Source: Undaria pinnatifida
Lineage: Eukaryota > Sar > Phaeophyceae > Laminariales > Alariaceae
Direction of reading: 5' to 3'
Length of the DNA: 64,000 bases
Assembly (NCBI GenBank): GCA_012845835.1
Contig: JABAKD010000022.1
Coordinates: forward strand, 6,003,042-6,067,041
The notes below the pieces were generated by a model. It worked only from the letters and a program-made list of their open reading frames with translations. It had not been told where the DNA came from and did no database searches. This document shows positions 11,177 to 23,494 of the stretch, one piece after another. Both the position numbers and the translations under genes were made by a program. Position 1 is the stretch's first letter. Each line of letters opens with the position of its first letter.

Positions 11177-12644
11177 CCCGGCAACCCGTTAAATCGAACC
11201 TCAACAAACATATGGTACCTAGTAGTGTGCCTGCTATGGGTAACAAATGCTGCCGAGCTAGAGCTGTCGAAACCGGGGCAGCTGGTGGGCCTGAGAGATA
11301 TTCATGGATATTATTGCGTCGACTATATGACGTCACGTTTTACCTTTGCCTCATCGACAGGGCCAACGTTTGACATGTAAGGTCCACACAATCCGGGTCA
11401 ACGCAAGCTTGGTGTGTAAAGCCCACATTATCAGGCCTATGTTGTTTGCGAATGTCACGGCGGCTTTCTTTTTCATCTCCTATGCAGGGGTTCGACCGCC
11501 AAGTCGCTCGAAGCATGGAAAGGAGGGAGGATTTAGCCGATAAGCGCATATGATTGCGGGCGGTGAACGTTGTCCAGGCACTGGCTGTCCTGAGGCGTCA
11601 CGCGGCTGATGATTCAATTCAGAACAACCCACGAACGATTTTTTTGTTCGGAAAGAAACTACAACATATTTTTGCATGTATAGCGATAAACTAAACGGGG
11701 AAATCGAATACCGTCTAAGAAGCAACCAACAACAAAGAGTCCATGTAGAGTCTGGTCAACCACAGCTTGAAGTAGACGGCGAGCAGGTACTTCGAAGTAT
11801 GTGTTTACCCTGACGAGGAGGAAGGAATTCCTGCGTGTCCCTGAAAAAGATGTACCCAGTCTACGGAGTTGTACGTCGAACTGGTGTCTTGGAACACGGA
11901 AACCTCAAATCACAGATACACGCACTATTAATTGAATGGTGGGTACAACGTAGAATATCCCGTATGTAATATCATATTACCATGTACATAACCGATACAG
12001 ATCCCACGCTCCACGCACCACAAATGCCAATGTACGACGAGCTCGAGGAGGGAAACGCTTACACTGTATAGCAGGAAAGAGATTGACTGGGCCACCTCCA
12101 AAGCCACGAGTAGAGGGGAGACTCGCAAAAAGCAGCGTTACTGTACACAAACCAAGCCTGAAGTGTTCGGGCGTGTTTGTCATTTTGAGCGGTTTATTGG
12201 AGGCCCGCCGCGTGAAAGAGGTGAAATGAATCCACATTCTGAACCTGCTACGTACTGCAGCTCATTACGTTGCTGGTGAGGTGCTCTTACCAATAGCATC
12301 AGACGGTTAGATTGCCGACAGCAAATCGATGGATTAGTTCCTTCTACAAGTGCTGTAGTGCATGATAACTCCTGACACGACCCCTCGATGGAGGATACGA
12401 ATGTTCCACACTGCTGTGTATCGTGTACTACAGAAGTATATAAACTAACTAGGGTTCTATCTATTTAGTCTGTTTGACACTTCCTGCAAGTGTCAACCTA
12501 TTGGCCTGCTGCTGCCATCGCTTAGCCAGGGGGGAGTACACTTTACCACGCAATAAAACAAAAGGGGTAATTTAGTGGCAAAAATGGGGGACCGACGCGT
12601 GCTACGATACAAATAGCGCTTTTCTGCCATTGCTTTTCTGCATG

Positions 12645-12925
12645 TCGCTGCTCCTTAACCCTGAATCGTCAGAGCTTCGTTCCTGTTTCGAAATGTGTGT
12701 TGCATACCTAGGTCATGGGTTTGCCCATCGGATTGCACTTTAAGTTTACTCAAACTATAAATGTTTCAACCTTAGAAGGCATACAGCTCCTCAGGCGAGG
12801 AGTCTCAGGAAACAGAGGGTGCACCTCTACCGTAGCACGTGCCGACCTATCGGTTAGCACAAAGGCCCGGGTGCCCGCCCGTGGAAACACGCCAACACGG
12901 AGTACCTGGTACACTATATGCTCAC
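12645..12925 (-). repeat. SINE-like dispersed repeat, family A (inner end of left arm)
   Basis: Contains CATACCTAGGTCATGGG, CTCCTCAGGCGAGGAG (hairpin) and CACCTCTACCGTAGCACGTG. The same ordered modules occur at 45,340-45,600 and several times in 54.9-57.2 kb. It forms the innermost part of the left arm. See 45,340 for a possible tRNA-like head. Confidence 0.55.
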
Positions 12926-15014
12926 AACCTGATTCTGATCACTCACGTTGACCGGCTATGCATTCATGAACCACTCTAAAACCACGCGGGGTGGTTGGAA
13001 GGAGTAATGAGAGACCGTCCACGCTCAATATTTTTTATTGGGAATCAAGTTGACGGAGCATGTGGATGTCTCCATGGGCGGAAAACAGACTCCCCCTTTT
13101 CGTCATAATGCAGGGGGGTTGCATGGCGCACGAAGGGGAGAAGGCGGACGAGAGAGATAAGAGGCATCATATAAAAGGAATATATTATGCTAGGGAGTAG
13201 GGTCGGCCCCTCCGCCCCAATGACGGAGGGACCATAAGTTGGAACTACAGTGTGTAACCTAACACCAACGGGTCGTTCAACAATACTCGTGTCGTATCAT
13301 ATGCAGTTGGTAAAAGGTTCACGTTTAAGGCGTACTTAATGTAGCGGGGGGCGTATAGGTCGCCCCGGTGGCGTATCAGGTTATCCTCGAGCCTGGTATA
13401 GGTCAGTTTCGTGAGTTCGAACCCCGCCGAGTGCATACTCGTATAAATTCGTCGGGAGTTTTTCTCATGCACAAATTGACTCGCGGAAAGCGCGAGAGCG
13501 TGAGTTAGCAACAACACTCGATGAAAACTCGACGAGCAGTGGGATTGCTGAAACCTATGCGCGATATTAATTGAAGGTAAGAACCGGGGGGGAGAAGGGA
13601 CGACACCTGTGACCACGGCTTGTCCAGAAGCTGGAGAGTAAAACCGTGAGAAAAAAAAGGTTTAAAAGCTGTGTCGGCATTGTGGTGCTCTGGAAGATCG
13701 ATGCACCTGGTGGACAAGAAATATATAATGCTGCAAAGACTTCATGGATATGTTGAATTTGGGGTTGTGCACTTGTTCACAGGAGAGATGGCCTGGAAAG
13801 AGTGCTGGCGCGCGTTACAATGGCATATCGTAGGTAAACTTAATAAACTTGATAAGCTTTACAGCATCGAATATGAATAGCTATTTCGATATTTTATGCA
13901 CTGTTCCATGCAGAGCAGTACATCGTGATCTTGATTTTTATGCGGCGAAATCTCTCAGCAAAATCGAAGAGTCACAAAGTGGTGCAGCAGCGCCACAACG
14001 TTCGGCCGCACACTACTTGACAACTGCCAAGACAAAAACATATTTTCGCACAATGCATTTTTTACGGCGGGAGGCCAACGGTAAATAGTATGCTTAGTTT
14101 GGCAAGAAAATGCAACCCATCCATGTTCACAGCGATCTTGACCAACAAACGCGTCATGGTTTTCGTGTAATTTGTTTTGAAAATTCCATTCACCTTGAGG
14201 CAACGACATGGGGTTAAATGTTTACGCGTGTTAGTAGCACCCCCATATATTACGATTAAACCGCGCCGACAATTTCCTTGTAAGGGCGTAGCACGCCGTA
14301 GTGTCAACCGAGGCAGTATACACGTAGTAGTCTAGTTGTAAGAAACATGGCCGATCTTGCTAAAACAGAATTCATTCCTGGTACGAAATATCAGTACGTG
14401 TTACATGGTACTGCCATGTTAAACTTGCTACTAGCCGGCGCCTTCTGTTTCTTCTGCGAAGCACATGACGCCCGAATAACACATTAGCGTATAACCCCAA
14501 GCAATCTACCGAGGCTCAATCAATCGGTACACGACATATGTGCAACCCATTACCAGGTAACGCAATATTGCACGTATTTGGCGGCACCCCATTCTTCCAA
14601 CTGTAGCTTCTGATTTTCCCAGGTGTTGCTATACCCTCGAATAGGGTAAGACCATGGCAGTAGTACATTTCCGGCGCCACACGTTCCCAACGATATTACG
14701 CATGCTGACATGTTGCCTGGCTCCTAGGAGCGTCGCGGGGCAGCGCCACTGCACAGCCAATATCTAGGGTGGTGGAGAACCCAGTGGGTAGGCAAATAGA
14801 AAGTGTACCTACTTACTATTCAGCTCCTCTCTAGTGCCACACATACATCATTTAGCTCCCTCTCGAGTATCAAGGGGGAGGCGTCTCGGGGAAAGGCGAA
14901 GCGGAGAATTAGACGGGACAGATCTCCGACCGCGGCGTCCAGGTACGACAATGCTGATCTATCATTGGAGCTCCTATCTCCTATTATGGCCATTACCATA
15001 CCCGTATTGACCCT
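12926..15014. other. No protein gene recognised
   Basis: Short open frames only. A 13,215-13,235 stretch can fold (CCCCTCCG/CGGAGGG). A tRNA-like repeat lies at 13,361-13,430 (separate entry). Bases 14,800-15,014 may be the 5' extension of the LINE fragment that follows, but no motif is readable. Confidence 0.35.
13361..13430 (+). repeat. tRNA-like pol III promoter sequence (SINE head candidate)
   Basis: TGGCGTATCAGG at 13,369-13,380 matches the A-box consensus and GAGTTCGAACCCC at 13,413-13,425 matches the B box, with 32 bases between them as in tRNA genes. The T-arm pairs at 4 of 5 positions but the acceptor stem does not pair, so this is not an intact tRNA. A tRNA-derived SINE or tRNA relic is the likeliest reading. 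Confidence 0.4.
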
Positions 15015-15557
15015 ATGGGTACAAAGAATGCCCTGTTCATGTTAACGGTGCGCCGGCTAAAGACCGAGGTGATGCAGACCCTGCTGTACGGGTGTGTGAC
15101 CTGGGCTTTCGGCCTGGAGCACTTCGCTAAGCTCCGAACGGCACACCACAACCTCCTTCCAAGGATCAATGGCTTTCAGCGCCGACAGCGCTCCAACCAC
15201 ACCGCATGTCGTACGTGGAGGCTCCCAAGAAGGCACAATGTGAGAGCGTTGAGACGACTATCCGCGAAACGACGCTTCCTCTTTGTGGGAGCCGTACAAC
15301 AGACGAGCAATGAGCCACTAACCCATCGCGTGATGTTCGGGACGCAGGCTGGTGGGGTGATCCCGGGACGAGGCCGACCAGAAAAGAACTGGGCCCAGTG
15401 TCTGGTAGACGACTTCTGGGTATTCGAAGCAACGGAGGGGTCCACGGATAGCTCCCCTTTACTGTACGGAGTAGAGACTGTGCTATGGCCGACGGCGGCT
15501 AAGAAGAGTGGGAACTGGCACCGGGGGACCTCGGGAGAGGGGGGGGAGCAGTACTGA
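15015..15557 (+). mobile_element. LINE (non-LTR retrotransposon) 3' fragment
   Basis: A 180-codon open frame corresponds to the region downstream of the reverse transcriptase core of LINE ORF2. It reads LKTEVMQTLLYGCVTWAFGL, then KRRFLFVGAVQQ, HRVMFGTQAGG and GRGRPEKNWAQCLVDD, ending AAKKSGNWHRGTSG. The 'K-YG-TW' start and the 'G-GRP-K-W--CL--D' block are typical of this C-terminal part. The polymerase core is absent, so this is a 5'-truncated, dead copy, as LINE insertions often are. Similarity continues weakly to about 15,610. It differs from the RT at 31.3-32.5 kb. Confidence 0.75.
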
Positions 15558-15609
15558 TACAGCTGTAGTAGATGAGTGCCGAAACAAAGTGGCAGATCGT
15601 GTGGCAAGG

Positions 15610-16272
15610 TACCAGTTCGACTAATTAAGTTGAGCGTGTGCTATCGCCCTGAACCCTGTTAGTTTCTGCTTTGTTTTTTTTCGTTTTTGAGTTCAATGGG
15701 GGGGGCGCGAAAGCGGCAGGAATGACTTGCCGTCGTCCTTCTTTTTTTTTTTGCATTGTTTTTTTGTTTGCGCTCTTATTTCCCTGCCCTCCGGCCTTAA
15801 TAGGCCTTATTATGCCTTATGCCGGTATCTTCTTCCTGTTTTTTGTCTTGTTTTTGTCCGTTCAACAGCAGCTATCTTCTTCGTCGGGTTGTTTGCCCGT
15901 GCAACAGCTACATGTTCCTCTTCAGCACGTATGGTGTTCCTTTGACAATTGCATCGTTTCCTTTCATTTCCGATCTCATTGCATCGGATTCTTGAGAACA
16001 CCACCAGGTCCTGTCGTTTGTTTGCTTTATTTGTTTTTGTTCTGTTCTTGTTTGCTTTCCCTTTTTTATCGTTTTCTATCTTTTTTTATGGTCTGGCTGG
16101 TTCGGCTGTGTTCTCGTAGCCGGTACTGTAGCACTTCACTTGCTTTTCCTCGATGAATTGCGACTGTTTGGTTTACTCTGTTTCACAGTCAGTCCTTGAC
16201 CACATAATAATTTGTATCTCTCTAGGATGAAGAATCAGCACGGACTCTGGGTGTACTGAACCAGATGTCGTT
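15610..16272. other. T-rich region, no gene
   Basis: Long T/TTTG-rich stretch. The open frame at 15,671-16,156 translates to Phe/Leu/Ser/Cys-rich sequence that follows from composition. No domain or splice evidence. Confidence 0.4.
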
Positions 16273-17020
16273 GGGTAGATATCATAAAAATGAAAATACA
16301 CTCCAGCTGTGAGATCGAATATTTTGTCGAAACTGATCTTCGCAAGCTGTGTGTGATCCTCCGATCGTGCGTATTACGGGTTGTGTGTCCTCATTAAGCA
16401 TATAGGTCGGCGACTCCCCTTGCAACCACAGTGTAGCTATCAGGGTCAACAGGGTGATGTTAGGCAGTCTATGCGCGGGAACTGTAAAACCCGTTTCTGA
16501 GGGGGACAAAATCTGATAGCTGTTGAAGGAAATGCATCAGTTTATCAAGAAAAACCTGTAAGTCGAATAGCCGGTGAGGGGAGGGCGGAGTTTTGAAGGA
16601 CGTGGGGGCCTGATTTTAATCAACAGGGGGGCGGGAGAGAGGGGAGTGGGGGAGGGACAGGTGGGGCAGCCCAAATTGTGCGTGGAAACTATAAATCCTT
16701 CTTGTGGGGGAGGGGGGGGGGAAGTGGGGGGCGTGAGGGGGGGGGGGGGGGGGGTCAGGTCGCATAGATGTAGGGGTTTGCTATACGCGTGGCGCTAGGT
16801 CTAGGCGATAATGCGGGTGGTGGGGAAGGAGGGGCGTTGGGGGCGGGGAGGGGGTTGGAAATTGCAGCAGCGGCATGCACGGCTCTAAAACGATAATGAC
16901 GTGATATCCACGGCGTGGAATTGTTTATTACTCTGGCGGATTTTGATATTATTAGGAGGGGCGTTTGAGCAACAGAAGGCAAGGAAAAAAAGGGGGCGGG
17001 GGGGGGAAAGGGTTTTTAAG
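16273..17020 (+). repeat. G-tract composite repeat, copy 1
   Basis: Modules in order: A, containing TACACTCCAGCTGTGAGATCG, ATAGGTCGGCGACTCCCC and GAAATGCATCAGTTTATCA; runs of G up to ~20; B, containing CTATACGCGTGGCGCTAGG and GGCGATAATGCGGGTGGTGG; C, containing CGGCATGCACGGCTCTA and TTACTCTGGCGGATTT. Copies recur at 17.0-17.7, 20.3-21.8, 41.1-42.5 and 53.0-53.8 kb. No transposase or RT was found in it, so the element looks non-autonomous. The G runs could form G-quadruplexes. Confidence 0.75.
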
Positions 17021-17029
17021 AGGTATAGT

Positions 17030-17705
17030 TCACATAAAATATAAAAATACACTCCATCTAGGAGATCAAGGAATTGGTCGAAGCTCATCTTGGCAATATT
17101 GTGTGTGATACTCCGATCGCGCGTATTAATCATATATGTGGGGGCTTGCATATATCCTATATCGTCAACTGCTGTCCCATTGTGTACCATGCAGAAGTGA
17201 CAGCAATGCAACGTTTGCTGGCTGTGTCGGTTTGTCAATTGTGTATCACCTGGTATATTTCCCCAAAACGCCAGATTTATCCCCTTCCTTGAAGGATTTA
17301 TAGTTTCCCTACACAAACTGAGCTGCCCCGCCCGTCCCCCCCCCCTCCAACCCCGCTCTCTTTTGATCAAAACCAGGCCCCCACGTCCTTCAAAACTCCG
17401 CCCTCCCCTCACCGGTTATTCGACTTACAGGATTCACTTGATAAACGGATGCATTTCCTTCAACAGCTGTCACATTTTGTCCCCCTCAGAAACGGGTTTT
17501 ATAGTTTCCGCGCACAGACTGACTAACATCACCCTGTTGACCCTGATAGCTACACTGTAGTTGCAAGGGGAGTCGCCGACCTATATCCTTAATGAGGACA
17601 CACAACCCGTAATACGCGCGATCGGAGTATCACACACAGCTCGCAAAGATGAGTTTCGACAAAATATTCGATCTCACAGCTGGAGTGTATTTTATAATAT
17701 ATATT
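17030..17705 (-). repeat. G-tract composite repeat, copy 2, with module A on opposite strand
   Basis: From 17,290 to 17,705 the sequence is the reverse complement of module A. It includes C runs and ends in GATGAGTTTCGACAAAATAT at about 17,648, i.e. an ATG followed by codons for MSFDKIFDLTAGVYF. A diverged minus-strand version (MSFDQFLDLLDGVYF) lies at 17,040-17,085. The two halves together form an imperfect inverted arrangement around 17.2 kb. Confidence 0.65.
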
Positions 17706-19150
17706 CGGAGGTCGAAAACCTGCGATCTTCTTCGTCGACCGCGTCGTCGGCAGCTTGCTCAATCGATCCTAGTTCGTCGTGTCGCGTGCGGCTTGTCGTC
17801 GGGCGTACCCAACCTCTTTGTGCCGCTGCGTCGCCCGGGCTGGCGCCGGTATTCAGTCGATAGCCCTCGTCGCGCATATATATTTTGAGTTTTCAATGGT
17901 GACCGATGTAAAAATGCAGCCTATATTCCACAACAAGCCTTGATCAGGAGCTAGGCGGAGTCTGTTTTTTTTTTTCAACGTGTATCATCCTCGAGAGGGA
18001 TGGTGACGCTTTTTTTGCCGCGTTTTGAAAAGAAAAATTGCGTGTGTTCTCATTTATCTTACAATCGCTGCAATCATCCACTTGTTGATCTGTGTTTCTT
18101 CGTTTTTCCTCGTGCACTTGCCTTTACTCGTAGGCTTTTTACCGTGCCTCCATGCCTCCAAGGCTCTCAACGGCAAGGGGGCAGGCGACCAAGTCGAGCG
18201 CCACGACTGCTTCACCGAAGCCTGCCCTGCGCTGTTCCACTGAGATGATCCGGTCCCCGACTGGGTAAGGGGGGTCTTCAACTGATACTGATGCTGGCAC
18301 GTGATTGCCTTCATAGCAAATTAACCCGAGCAGGGTGCAGGATGCGTTTGTACCGCCCGTCCAACGACTAGCTAACGCGGGCGGGGGGGGGGGGGGGGGG
18401 GTACATTTCACTGATATGCATACTACTGCTGTAAGTATTTTTCGATAGACCCGACACTCACCAAGACAACGCGTCGAATCCACTTTTTGTTTGATAAAGT
18501 ATTTGGTTGGTGTTAGTTAGCGATTTGTGTTTTGCAACGCATGACAAAAATATTGCAGGTACTCGCCGTCCGCCTCCAAAAACATATTGATTTCGTTGTT
18601 TACGTATGGAAAGAATGTCGCTGTAAGTGTTCAATATATTTGAGTGGGGGGTGTCGGGCGTTATTTCTGTTGGATGTACCCCGCGAGCAAAAAAGGCACG
18701 TACGTGTCGATTGCTTGTGTGTTCATTCAAGAAGGAGCTTTTTGTTTTGTTTGTTTCTTTGTTTACCGGGAGGGGGGCGTGGGTTCGTATGGTTGAAGTT
18801 TGTTGATTGTATGTGCTTGGATATTATACAGCTATGACGACGGTTGAGTATATATTGTAGGGGACTCAAGTGATTGGTTGGCTACATGGTAGCGGGATTT
18901 CGGGGTGACTGAATATATCCCGGGCTGTTTAGCCGACTCTCCTGTTCTCCGTCTTCTATCGAGTGAGTCTTCTCTCCACGTTGCGCCCCGCGATAATATT
19001 ATATACTGATGATACTTTTATCTATCTGCTGCTGACGTATTAACCCACGGCCGACTGAGGAATGGGTAAGCCCTCTACGGTTCGTAGGGGTTAACAAACA
19101 CGATTATTATCGCGTAACGTACGCGGTACTATTCCTGTTCGAAGCAAAAG
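17706..19150. other. No gene recognised; long G run at 18,381-18,401
   Basis: The stretch contains a run of about 20 G flanked by GCGGGC. Several short frames are open but show no domain or conserved splice pattern. The region around 18,700-18,760 is TTTG-rich. Confidence 0.4.
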
Positions 19151-19154
19151 GGTA

Positions 19155-19514
19155 TTGTGCACAAAAAAAAAGCTGGGTGTCTGGTTCGAACCATGCCTGA
19201 GGGCGAGGTCAAAATGGGGGGTGCACGTCAAAGTGTTGGCAGATAGAGTGGGGAGCTCTCAGCGGGCCAAGATGCGGGAGTTGGAAGAGCTCCTCGCAAG
19301 AAAGAACCAACTCGAGAAAGAAATCGAGAGTGGTTTCCATTGTAGTTTCCGGACCATCGACCAGATTTCGACAGGATGGGACGAGTTCTACATAAACGAA
19401 GGTCAGATAGAGGAAAGCAAACTCAGCATTGGCGAGTACTCCCAAGTATTCCTCGAGCTCTCCAGCTTCTCCTTACGACAGGAACAAATGCTAGAGATTT
19501 CGCAACCAACTTAG
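19155..19514 (+). CDS. Hypothetical ORF with a short coiled coil
   Basis: A 119-codon frame. The middle reads AKMRELEELLARKNQLEKEI, a good heptad pattern of three turns, followed by SGFHCSFRTIDQISTGWDEF and a Ser/Leu-rich end. The start is arbitrary because no upstream context fixes it. It could be an exon of a larger gene or a chance frame. It abuts a tandem duplication. No function is assigned. Confidence 0.25.
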   Translation: MCTKKKLGVWFEPCLRARSKWGVHVKVLADRVGSSQRAKMRELEELLARKNQLEKEIESGFHCSFRTIDQISTGWDEFYINEGQIEESKLSIGEYSQVFLELSSFSLRQEQMLEISQPT

Positions 19515-19547
19515 GTACAAGAGAGGGGAGCGGGCTTGGCCAGATGT

Positions 19548-19990
19548 AAGTCACAGCTCGTAATCACACTGCTTGAGACTGGGAGCGAGAGCACTGCCAG
19601 CAGCAGCCGCAGGAGCAGCAGCATCAGCAGCAGCAGTAGTTCGAGGCGGAGGAAAATGGGATGGTGGTTGAGGCGGGCAGATATATGGTGGAGTTAGAGA
19701 CGGGGGAGGAAGAACCTGAGGAGCTGTTGCTGCTGCCAACGAAGCAGCAACAGCAGGTGCAATCCGGCGGCACCACCCCCTGTTTGGAAGTCACAGCTCG
19801 TAACCCCATTATTTGATACTGGGACCGAAAGCACTGTACAGCAGCAGCCACAGGAGCAGCAGCAACATAAGTGTGAGACGAAGGGACAAGACATGGTGGT
19901 TGATGCAGGCAAATAATATATGGACTTTGAGACGGGGGAGAAGGGATGGCTCGACGATTTGGTTGTGAAACTAAATTACGGGCCGTGTCT
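19548..19990 (+). repeat. Tandem duplication, ~240 bp unit
   Basis: Units start with AGTCACAGCTCGTAA at 19,548 and 19,789. They continue through a CAG-type triplet run (CAGCAGCAGCAG), ATGGTGGTTGA, GGGCAGATATATGG/GGCAAATAATATATGG and GAGACGGGGGAG. The triplet run differs in length between units. The minus strand of unit 1 encodes Ala/Pro-rich sequence, probably incidental. Confidence 0.75.
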
Positions 19991-20289
19991 GCGTGCTCCG
20001 TGGGAACGACGGCGGCTGAGCCCCTTGGCGTGTGGGCCAGGGATGGAATCGGCACAACGTGGCTGGTTGCGATGGAGGACGCTAGGTGTGGGAGGCACGG
20101 ATACCTAGGCGGAGAATCCTTTCCGCCGTTTGCCCCAGATGATGCCAACAATCAGGTCATGTGTACATTTGTTTCCATCCCGGTTTTATCTTCATTCTAG
20201 AGTAATACAGTAGGTAGTAGAGTATTGCTGTGTGAGTAGACATCATATGAACTGTCGAGATATATTAGTCTAGTCTATACTGCTAGATG

Positions 20290-21780
20290 ATTATAAAAAA
20301 TGAAAATACGCTCCAGCTGTGAGATCGAAGATTTCGTCGAAACTCATCTTTGCAAGCTGTGTGTGATACTCCGATCGCGCGTATTACGAGTTGTGTGTCC
20401 TCATTAAGGATATAGGTCGGCGACTCCCCTTACAACTACAGTGTAGCTATCAGGGTCAACAGATTGATGTTAGTCAGTCTGTGCGCGGAAACTATAAAAC
20501 CCGTTTCTGAGGGGGACCAAGTCTGCCAGCTGTGGAGAGAAATGTATCCGTTTATCAAGTGAATCCTGTAAGTCGAATAACCGGTGAGGGGAGGGCGGAG
20601 TTTTGAAGGACGTGGGCGCCTGGTTTTGATCAAAAGCGAGCGGGGTTGGAGGGGGGGGGGAAAGGGGGAGGGGGGGGGGGGGGGGGGGGCGGACGGGCGG
20701 GCAATTTGTGCGTGGAAGCTATAAATCCTTTTAAGGGGATAAATCTGACGGTTTTGGGCAAAAACAAAAGTAAATAAATGAATAAATAAATGAATAATTA
20801 AATGAATAAACAAATGAATACATAAATGAACCAATTTATCATGGGGGGGGGAGGGGTTGGGGCGGGGGAGGGGCGTGTGGGGCAGCTCAATCTGTGCATG
20901 GAAAGTATACATTATTTTGAGGGGATAAATGTGACGGTTTTGGATAGAATGCATCAGTTCATCATGTATATCCTGGGGTAAGTCGTACAATCAGTCAGTA
21001 GAGAGAGGGCGGAATGTTCGAGGGGGTGGGGGGGGGATTGGGAGGTGGGGGGTGGGGGCGGGGGGGGGAGGGGGGGTGGAGGGGGCGTGGGGGGGGAAAG
21101 GGAGGGTTTTAGGTTCAAGGGGTTTGTTATACGCGTGGTGCTAGGTCTTCTAGGCGATGGTGCGGGTGGTGGGGAAGAAGGGGGCGTTCGGGGCGGGGGG
21201 GTAGGGGGGGGGGGAAGCAGCGGCATGGATGGCTCTAGAAAGATAATGAGGTGATACCCAGTGCGTGAAGTGTTTATTTATCTGGCGGATTTCGATATTA
21301 GGTGGGGCGTTTGAGCAAGGGAGAGCGAGAAGGGAGGGGGAGGGGGGGGGGGGAGGATTTTTAAGGAGGTTTATGTCATAAATAATATTCAAATACACTC
21401 TGGCTGTGAGATCAAAGATATGTAGGGGCTTGTTATACGCGTGGTGCTAGGTCTAGGCGATCGTGCGGGTGGTTGGGAAAGAGGGGGCGTTGGAGGGGGG
21501 GTTTGAGGGGGGTGGGGGGAAAGAATTGAAAACTACGTCATGGATGGTCAGGAAGATAATAACGTGATATCAACTGCGTATTATAGGTGTTTATTACTCT
21601 GGCCGATTTCGATTGTGAGCGGGGCGTTTGGACAAACTAGGCGGAAATGGGGGGGGGAGGGGGGGGAGGGATCGGGGGAGGGGGGGCGGGCGGGGGGGGG
21701 GAAGGGGTAAGGGGTTTTTGAACAAGAGGGGTCGGGGGCGGGGGAGGGGAGGGGGGGCGGGACATTGCAATATGTGCGTA
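20290..21780 (+). repeat. G-tract composite repeat cluster, copies 3-5
   Basis: Module A at 20,290-20,700 is nearly complete. It is followed by a second A-like piece (20,880-21,020), then B and C at 21,120-21,330 and again at 21,425-21,640, all joined by G tracts. An AAATGAATAA-type microsatellite occupies about 20,765-20,835. The minus strand of module A again encodes the MSFDEIFDLTAGVF start peptide near 20,345. Gly- or Pro-rich open frames here are products of the G/C runs and are not genes. Confidence 0.75.
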
Positions 21781-21938
21781 TCATCTGCCTGGTAATGTTT
21801 ACTATAATTATTCTAGAAGGTTTGATGTTAGATGCAGTATGCAACCCAGTGTTTAAGTGTAGTAAATAACGTGTTAAACCTTCATAATTTCTTGTTGTAC
21901 ATGGGTCCAAAGCTAGAATATTTTTGCAGAATATTTGT

Positions 21939-22141
21939 AGTTACCATTATTTCTGAAATCGGTAATTGTAAGAAAGAGATGCGTATTGCCAAATACAACG
22001 GGCGAGGTGATCTAGTCATGCACTGTTTGTCACCATCATCATATAGTTACCATTATTTTCTGAGATCGCTAATTATACGAAAGAGATACGTATTGCCAAA
22101 TACAACATGCGAGGTGATGTGGCCATGCACTGTCTCCGCCA
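21939..22141 (+). repeat. Tandem duplication, ~106 bp unit
   Basis: Units at about 21,939 and 22,044 both read AGTTACCATTATTT, CTGA, AAAGAGAT, CGTATTGCCAAATACAAC, GCGAGGTGAT and CATGCACTGT in order. Divergence is modest, so this is a recent local duplication. Confidence 0.8.
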
Positions 22142-22149
22142 TTGCGTAC

Positions 22150-23494
22150 TAGAGGGAGAAATGCGAATCGTAAGTGTTTTTAAGGAACGCTTGGTATACA
22201 CGCGCTAATATCTATACAGCAACATTTGACTGACGTGGCGATGACGTGTTGTTTTACGCGGCTGTGACTTTGATTTTTTAATTACTTGTGGCTCGCATTA
22301 TTGGCGGTTAAGACCTTGTTTTTCGCTTTTATCATAGCAAAGGGCAGAGTAGCTTGGGTAGAGGGACGGGCAGGGTGAATGCTTGTGTCCGTCCTGCTGC
22401 CCCTATTGCCCCAACCACCGGCAACTGTGGTTGCTTGTGGTATGATACGAAAGCTATAGGATTCAGGATGCTTCACGAGATGGATAATGGATAATGTCAG
22501 CCGTAGGTGGCGCTTGATTTTAACAGCCGTAATTTCTCTCTGTCGTATGTTGGGTTGTATTCTCTACAAAAGTTTGGGTTGGTTCATTTCCAACCAACGA
22601 TTATTCCTCACGTACCAAAGAGAAGAGGAATTTGCCATCTCCGAAATACGATTTTTGATTCCGGTCGTGCCATATTTTCCTAGAACGATCGGGAAAATAC
22701 CTTGGACGAGATATAGTCTAAACATCATCCGGTTTTACAGATGTGGGAGGCGTGTTACCTCGCATTTAAATGATCTTTGTATCCACCTGCTCACCAACGT
22801 GTCCCTGATGTGCACCAGATATTAGATACCCCAGCTTAACTTGCCACTGCACTACCGATGTGTTTTACTAACACCATTAGCAATGAATGGAATGTGCACG
22901 GACACGCCTCCCACTACCAACCAGCACAACTCAATATATACCGGGTATAAATCCTAGCATGATTATGAATACGTTGTCATCCGGATACCAGGTAGGGGAT
23001 TAACCTCGTTCCGAGCAACAAACGGTCGAAACGTTTATGCTAACTACGGTATGCTCCTGACCAGACCAGGGTGATGCCATATTGCTACCCAGCTCGCCTC
23101 GTCTGGCTCAAGTTTCACTAAGTGGCGTAGCAATGCACATGCAGTAGTGCACGTTAACCCAAACACGATGGTGCTATATTGTCTCCCTGCACGCCACGAT
23201 TTGCTGACGTCTCACTACGATGCGTAGTAACACACATGAGTAGTGTGTTGATCCGAGTACCAGGCGAGAGCGGCCGTCGTTCTAACCTCAAGTACCATAC
23301 GGCGGGCAAGACAAAGAACGGCTCAGAGGAGGGGGGTGACAAAGTGTGCTGGGTAGGTATCTACAGCAACAGCGGTTGGTAATGGGTACCAGTAAGATTG
23401 CTACAGCAGAAGCAGTGTGCACATCGGCACCGGACCTTCCTGCGACTGGTAGAGGCAGCAAATAGCAGGTCGCTCACAACCAAAGAAGGGCGAG
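22150..23494. other. No gene recognised
   Basis: A 112-codon frame at 22,487-22,825 (+) encodes a basic, hydrophobic-patch peptide with no recognisable domain. A degenerate two-fold repeat may lie at 23,075-23,265 (GATGCCATATTG/GATGGTGCTATATTG; GTGGCGTAGCAA/GATGCGTAGTAA; AGTAGTG). Nothing else is supported. Confidence 0.3.

Larger units (their letters stand above)
5390..12925 (+). repeat. Left arm of large inverted repeat (partner 45,310-52,995)
   Basis: The reverse complement aligns nearly end to end with 45,310-52,995. The outer edge sits in TA-rich sequence (TTATACTACTCGTACAGTATAT here and its complement near 52,980). The inner edge lies just past GAACACGCCA-type sequence near 12,900. Identity by eye is about 75-90%, with many small indels and an extra ~100 bp here near 12,280-12,375. 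The spacer to the partner arm is ~32.4 kb. The arm carries one copy of a multi-exon membrane-protein gene on the minus strand and ends inside a SINE-like repeat. Confidence 0.85.

Noticed and set aside
15671-16156. 161-codon hydrophobic ORF
   Set aside because: T-rich composition alone yields Phe/Leu/Ser/Cys; no conserved motif or splice site.
16574-16798. Gly-rich and Pro-rich ORFs in G tracts (also 20.4-21.9, 41.4-42.5 and 53 kb)
   Set aside because: They are translations of poly-G/poly-C and shift frame between repeat copies.
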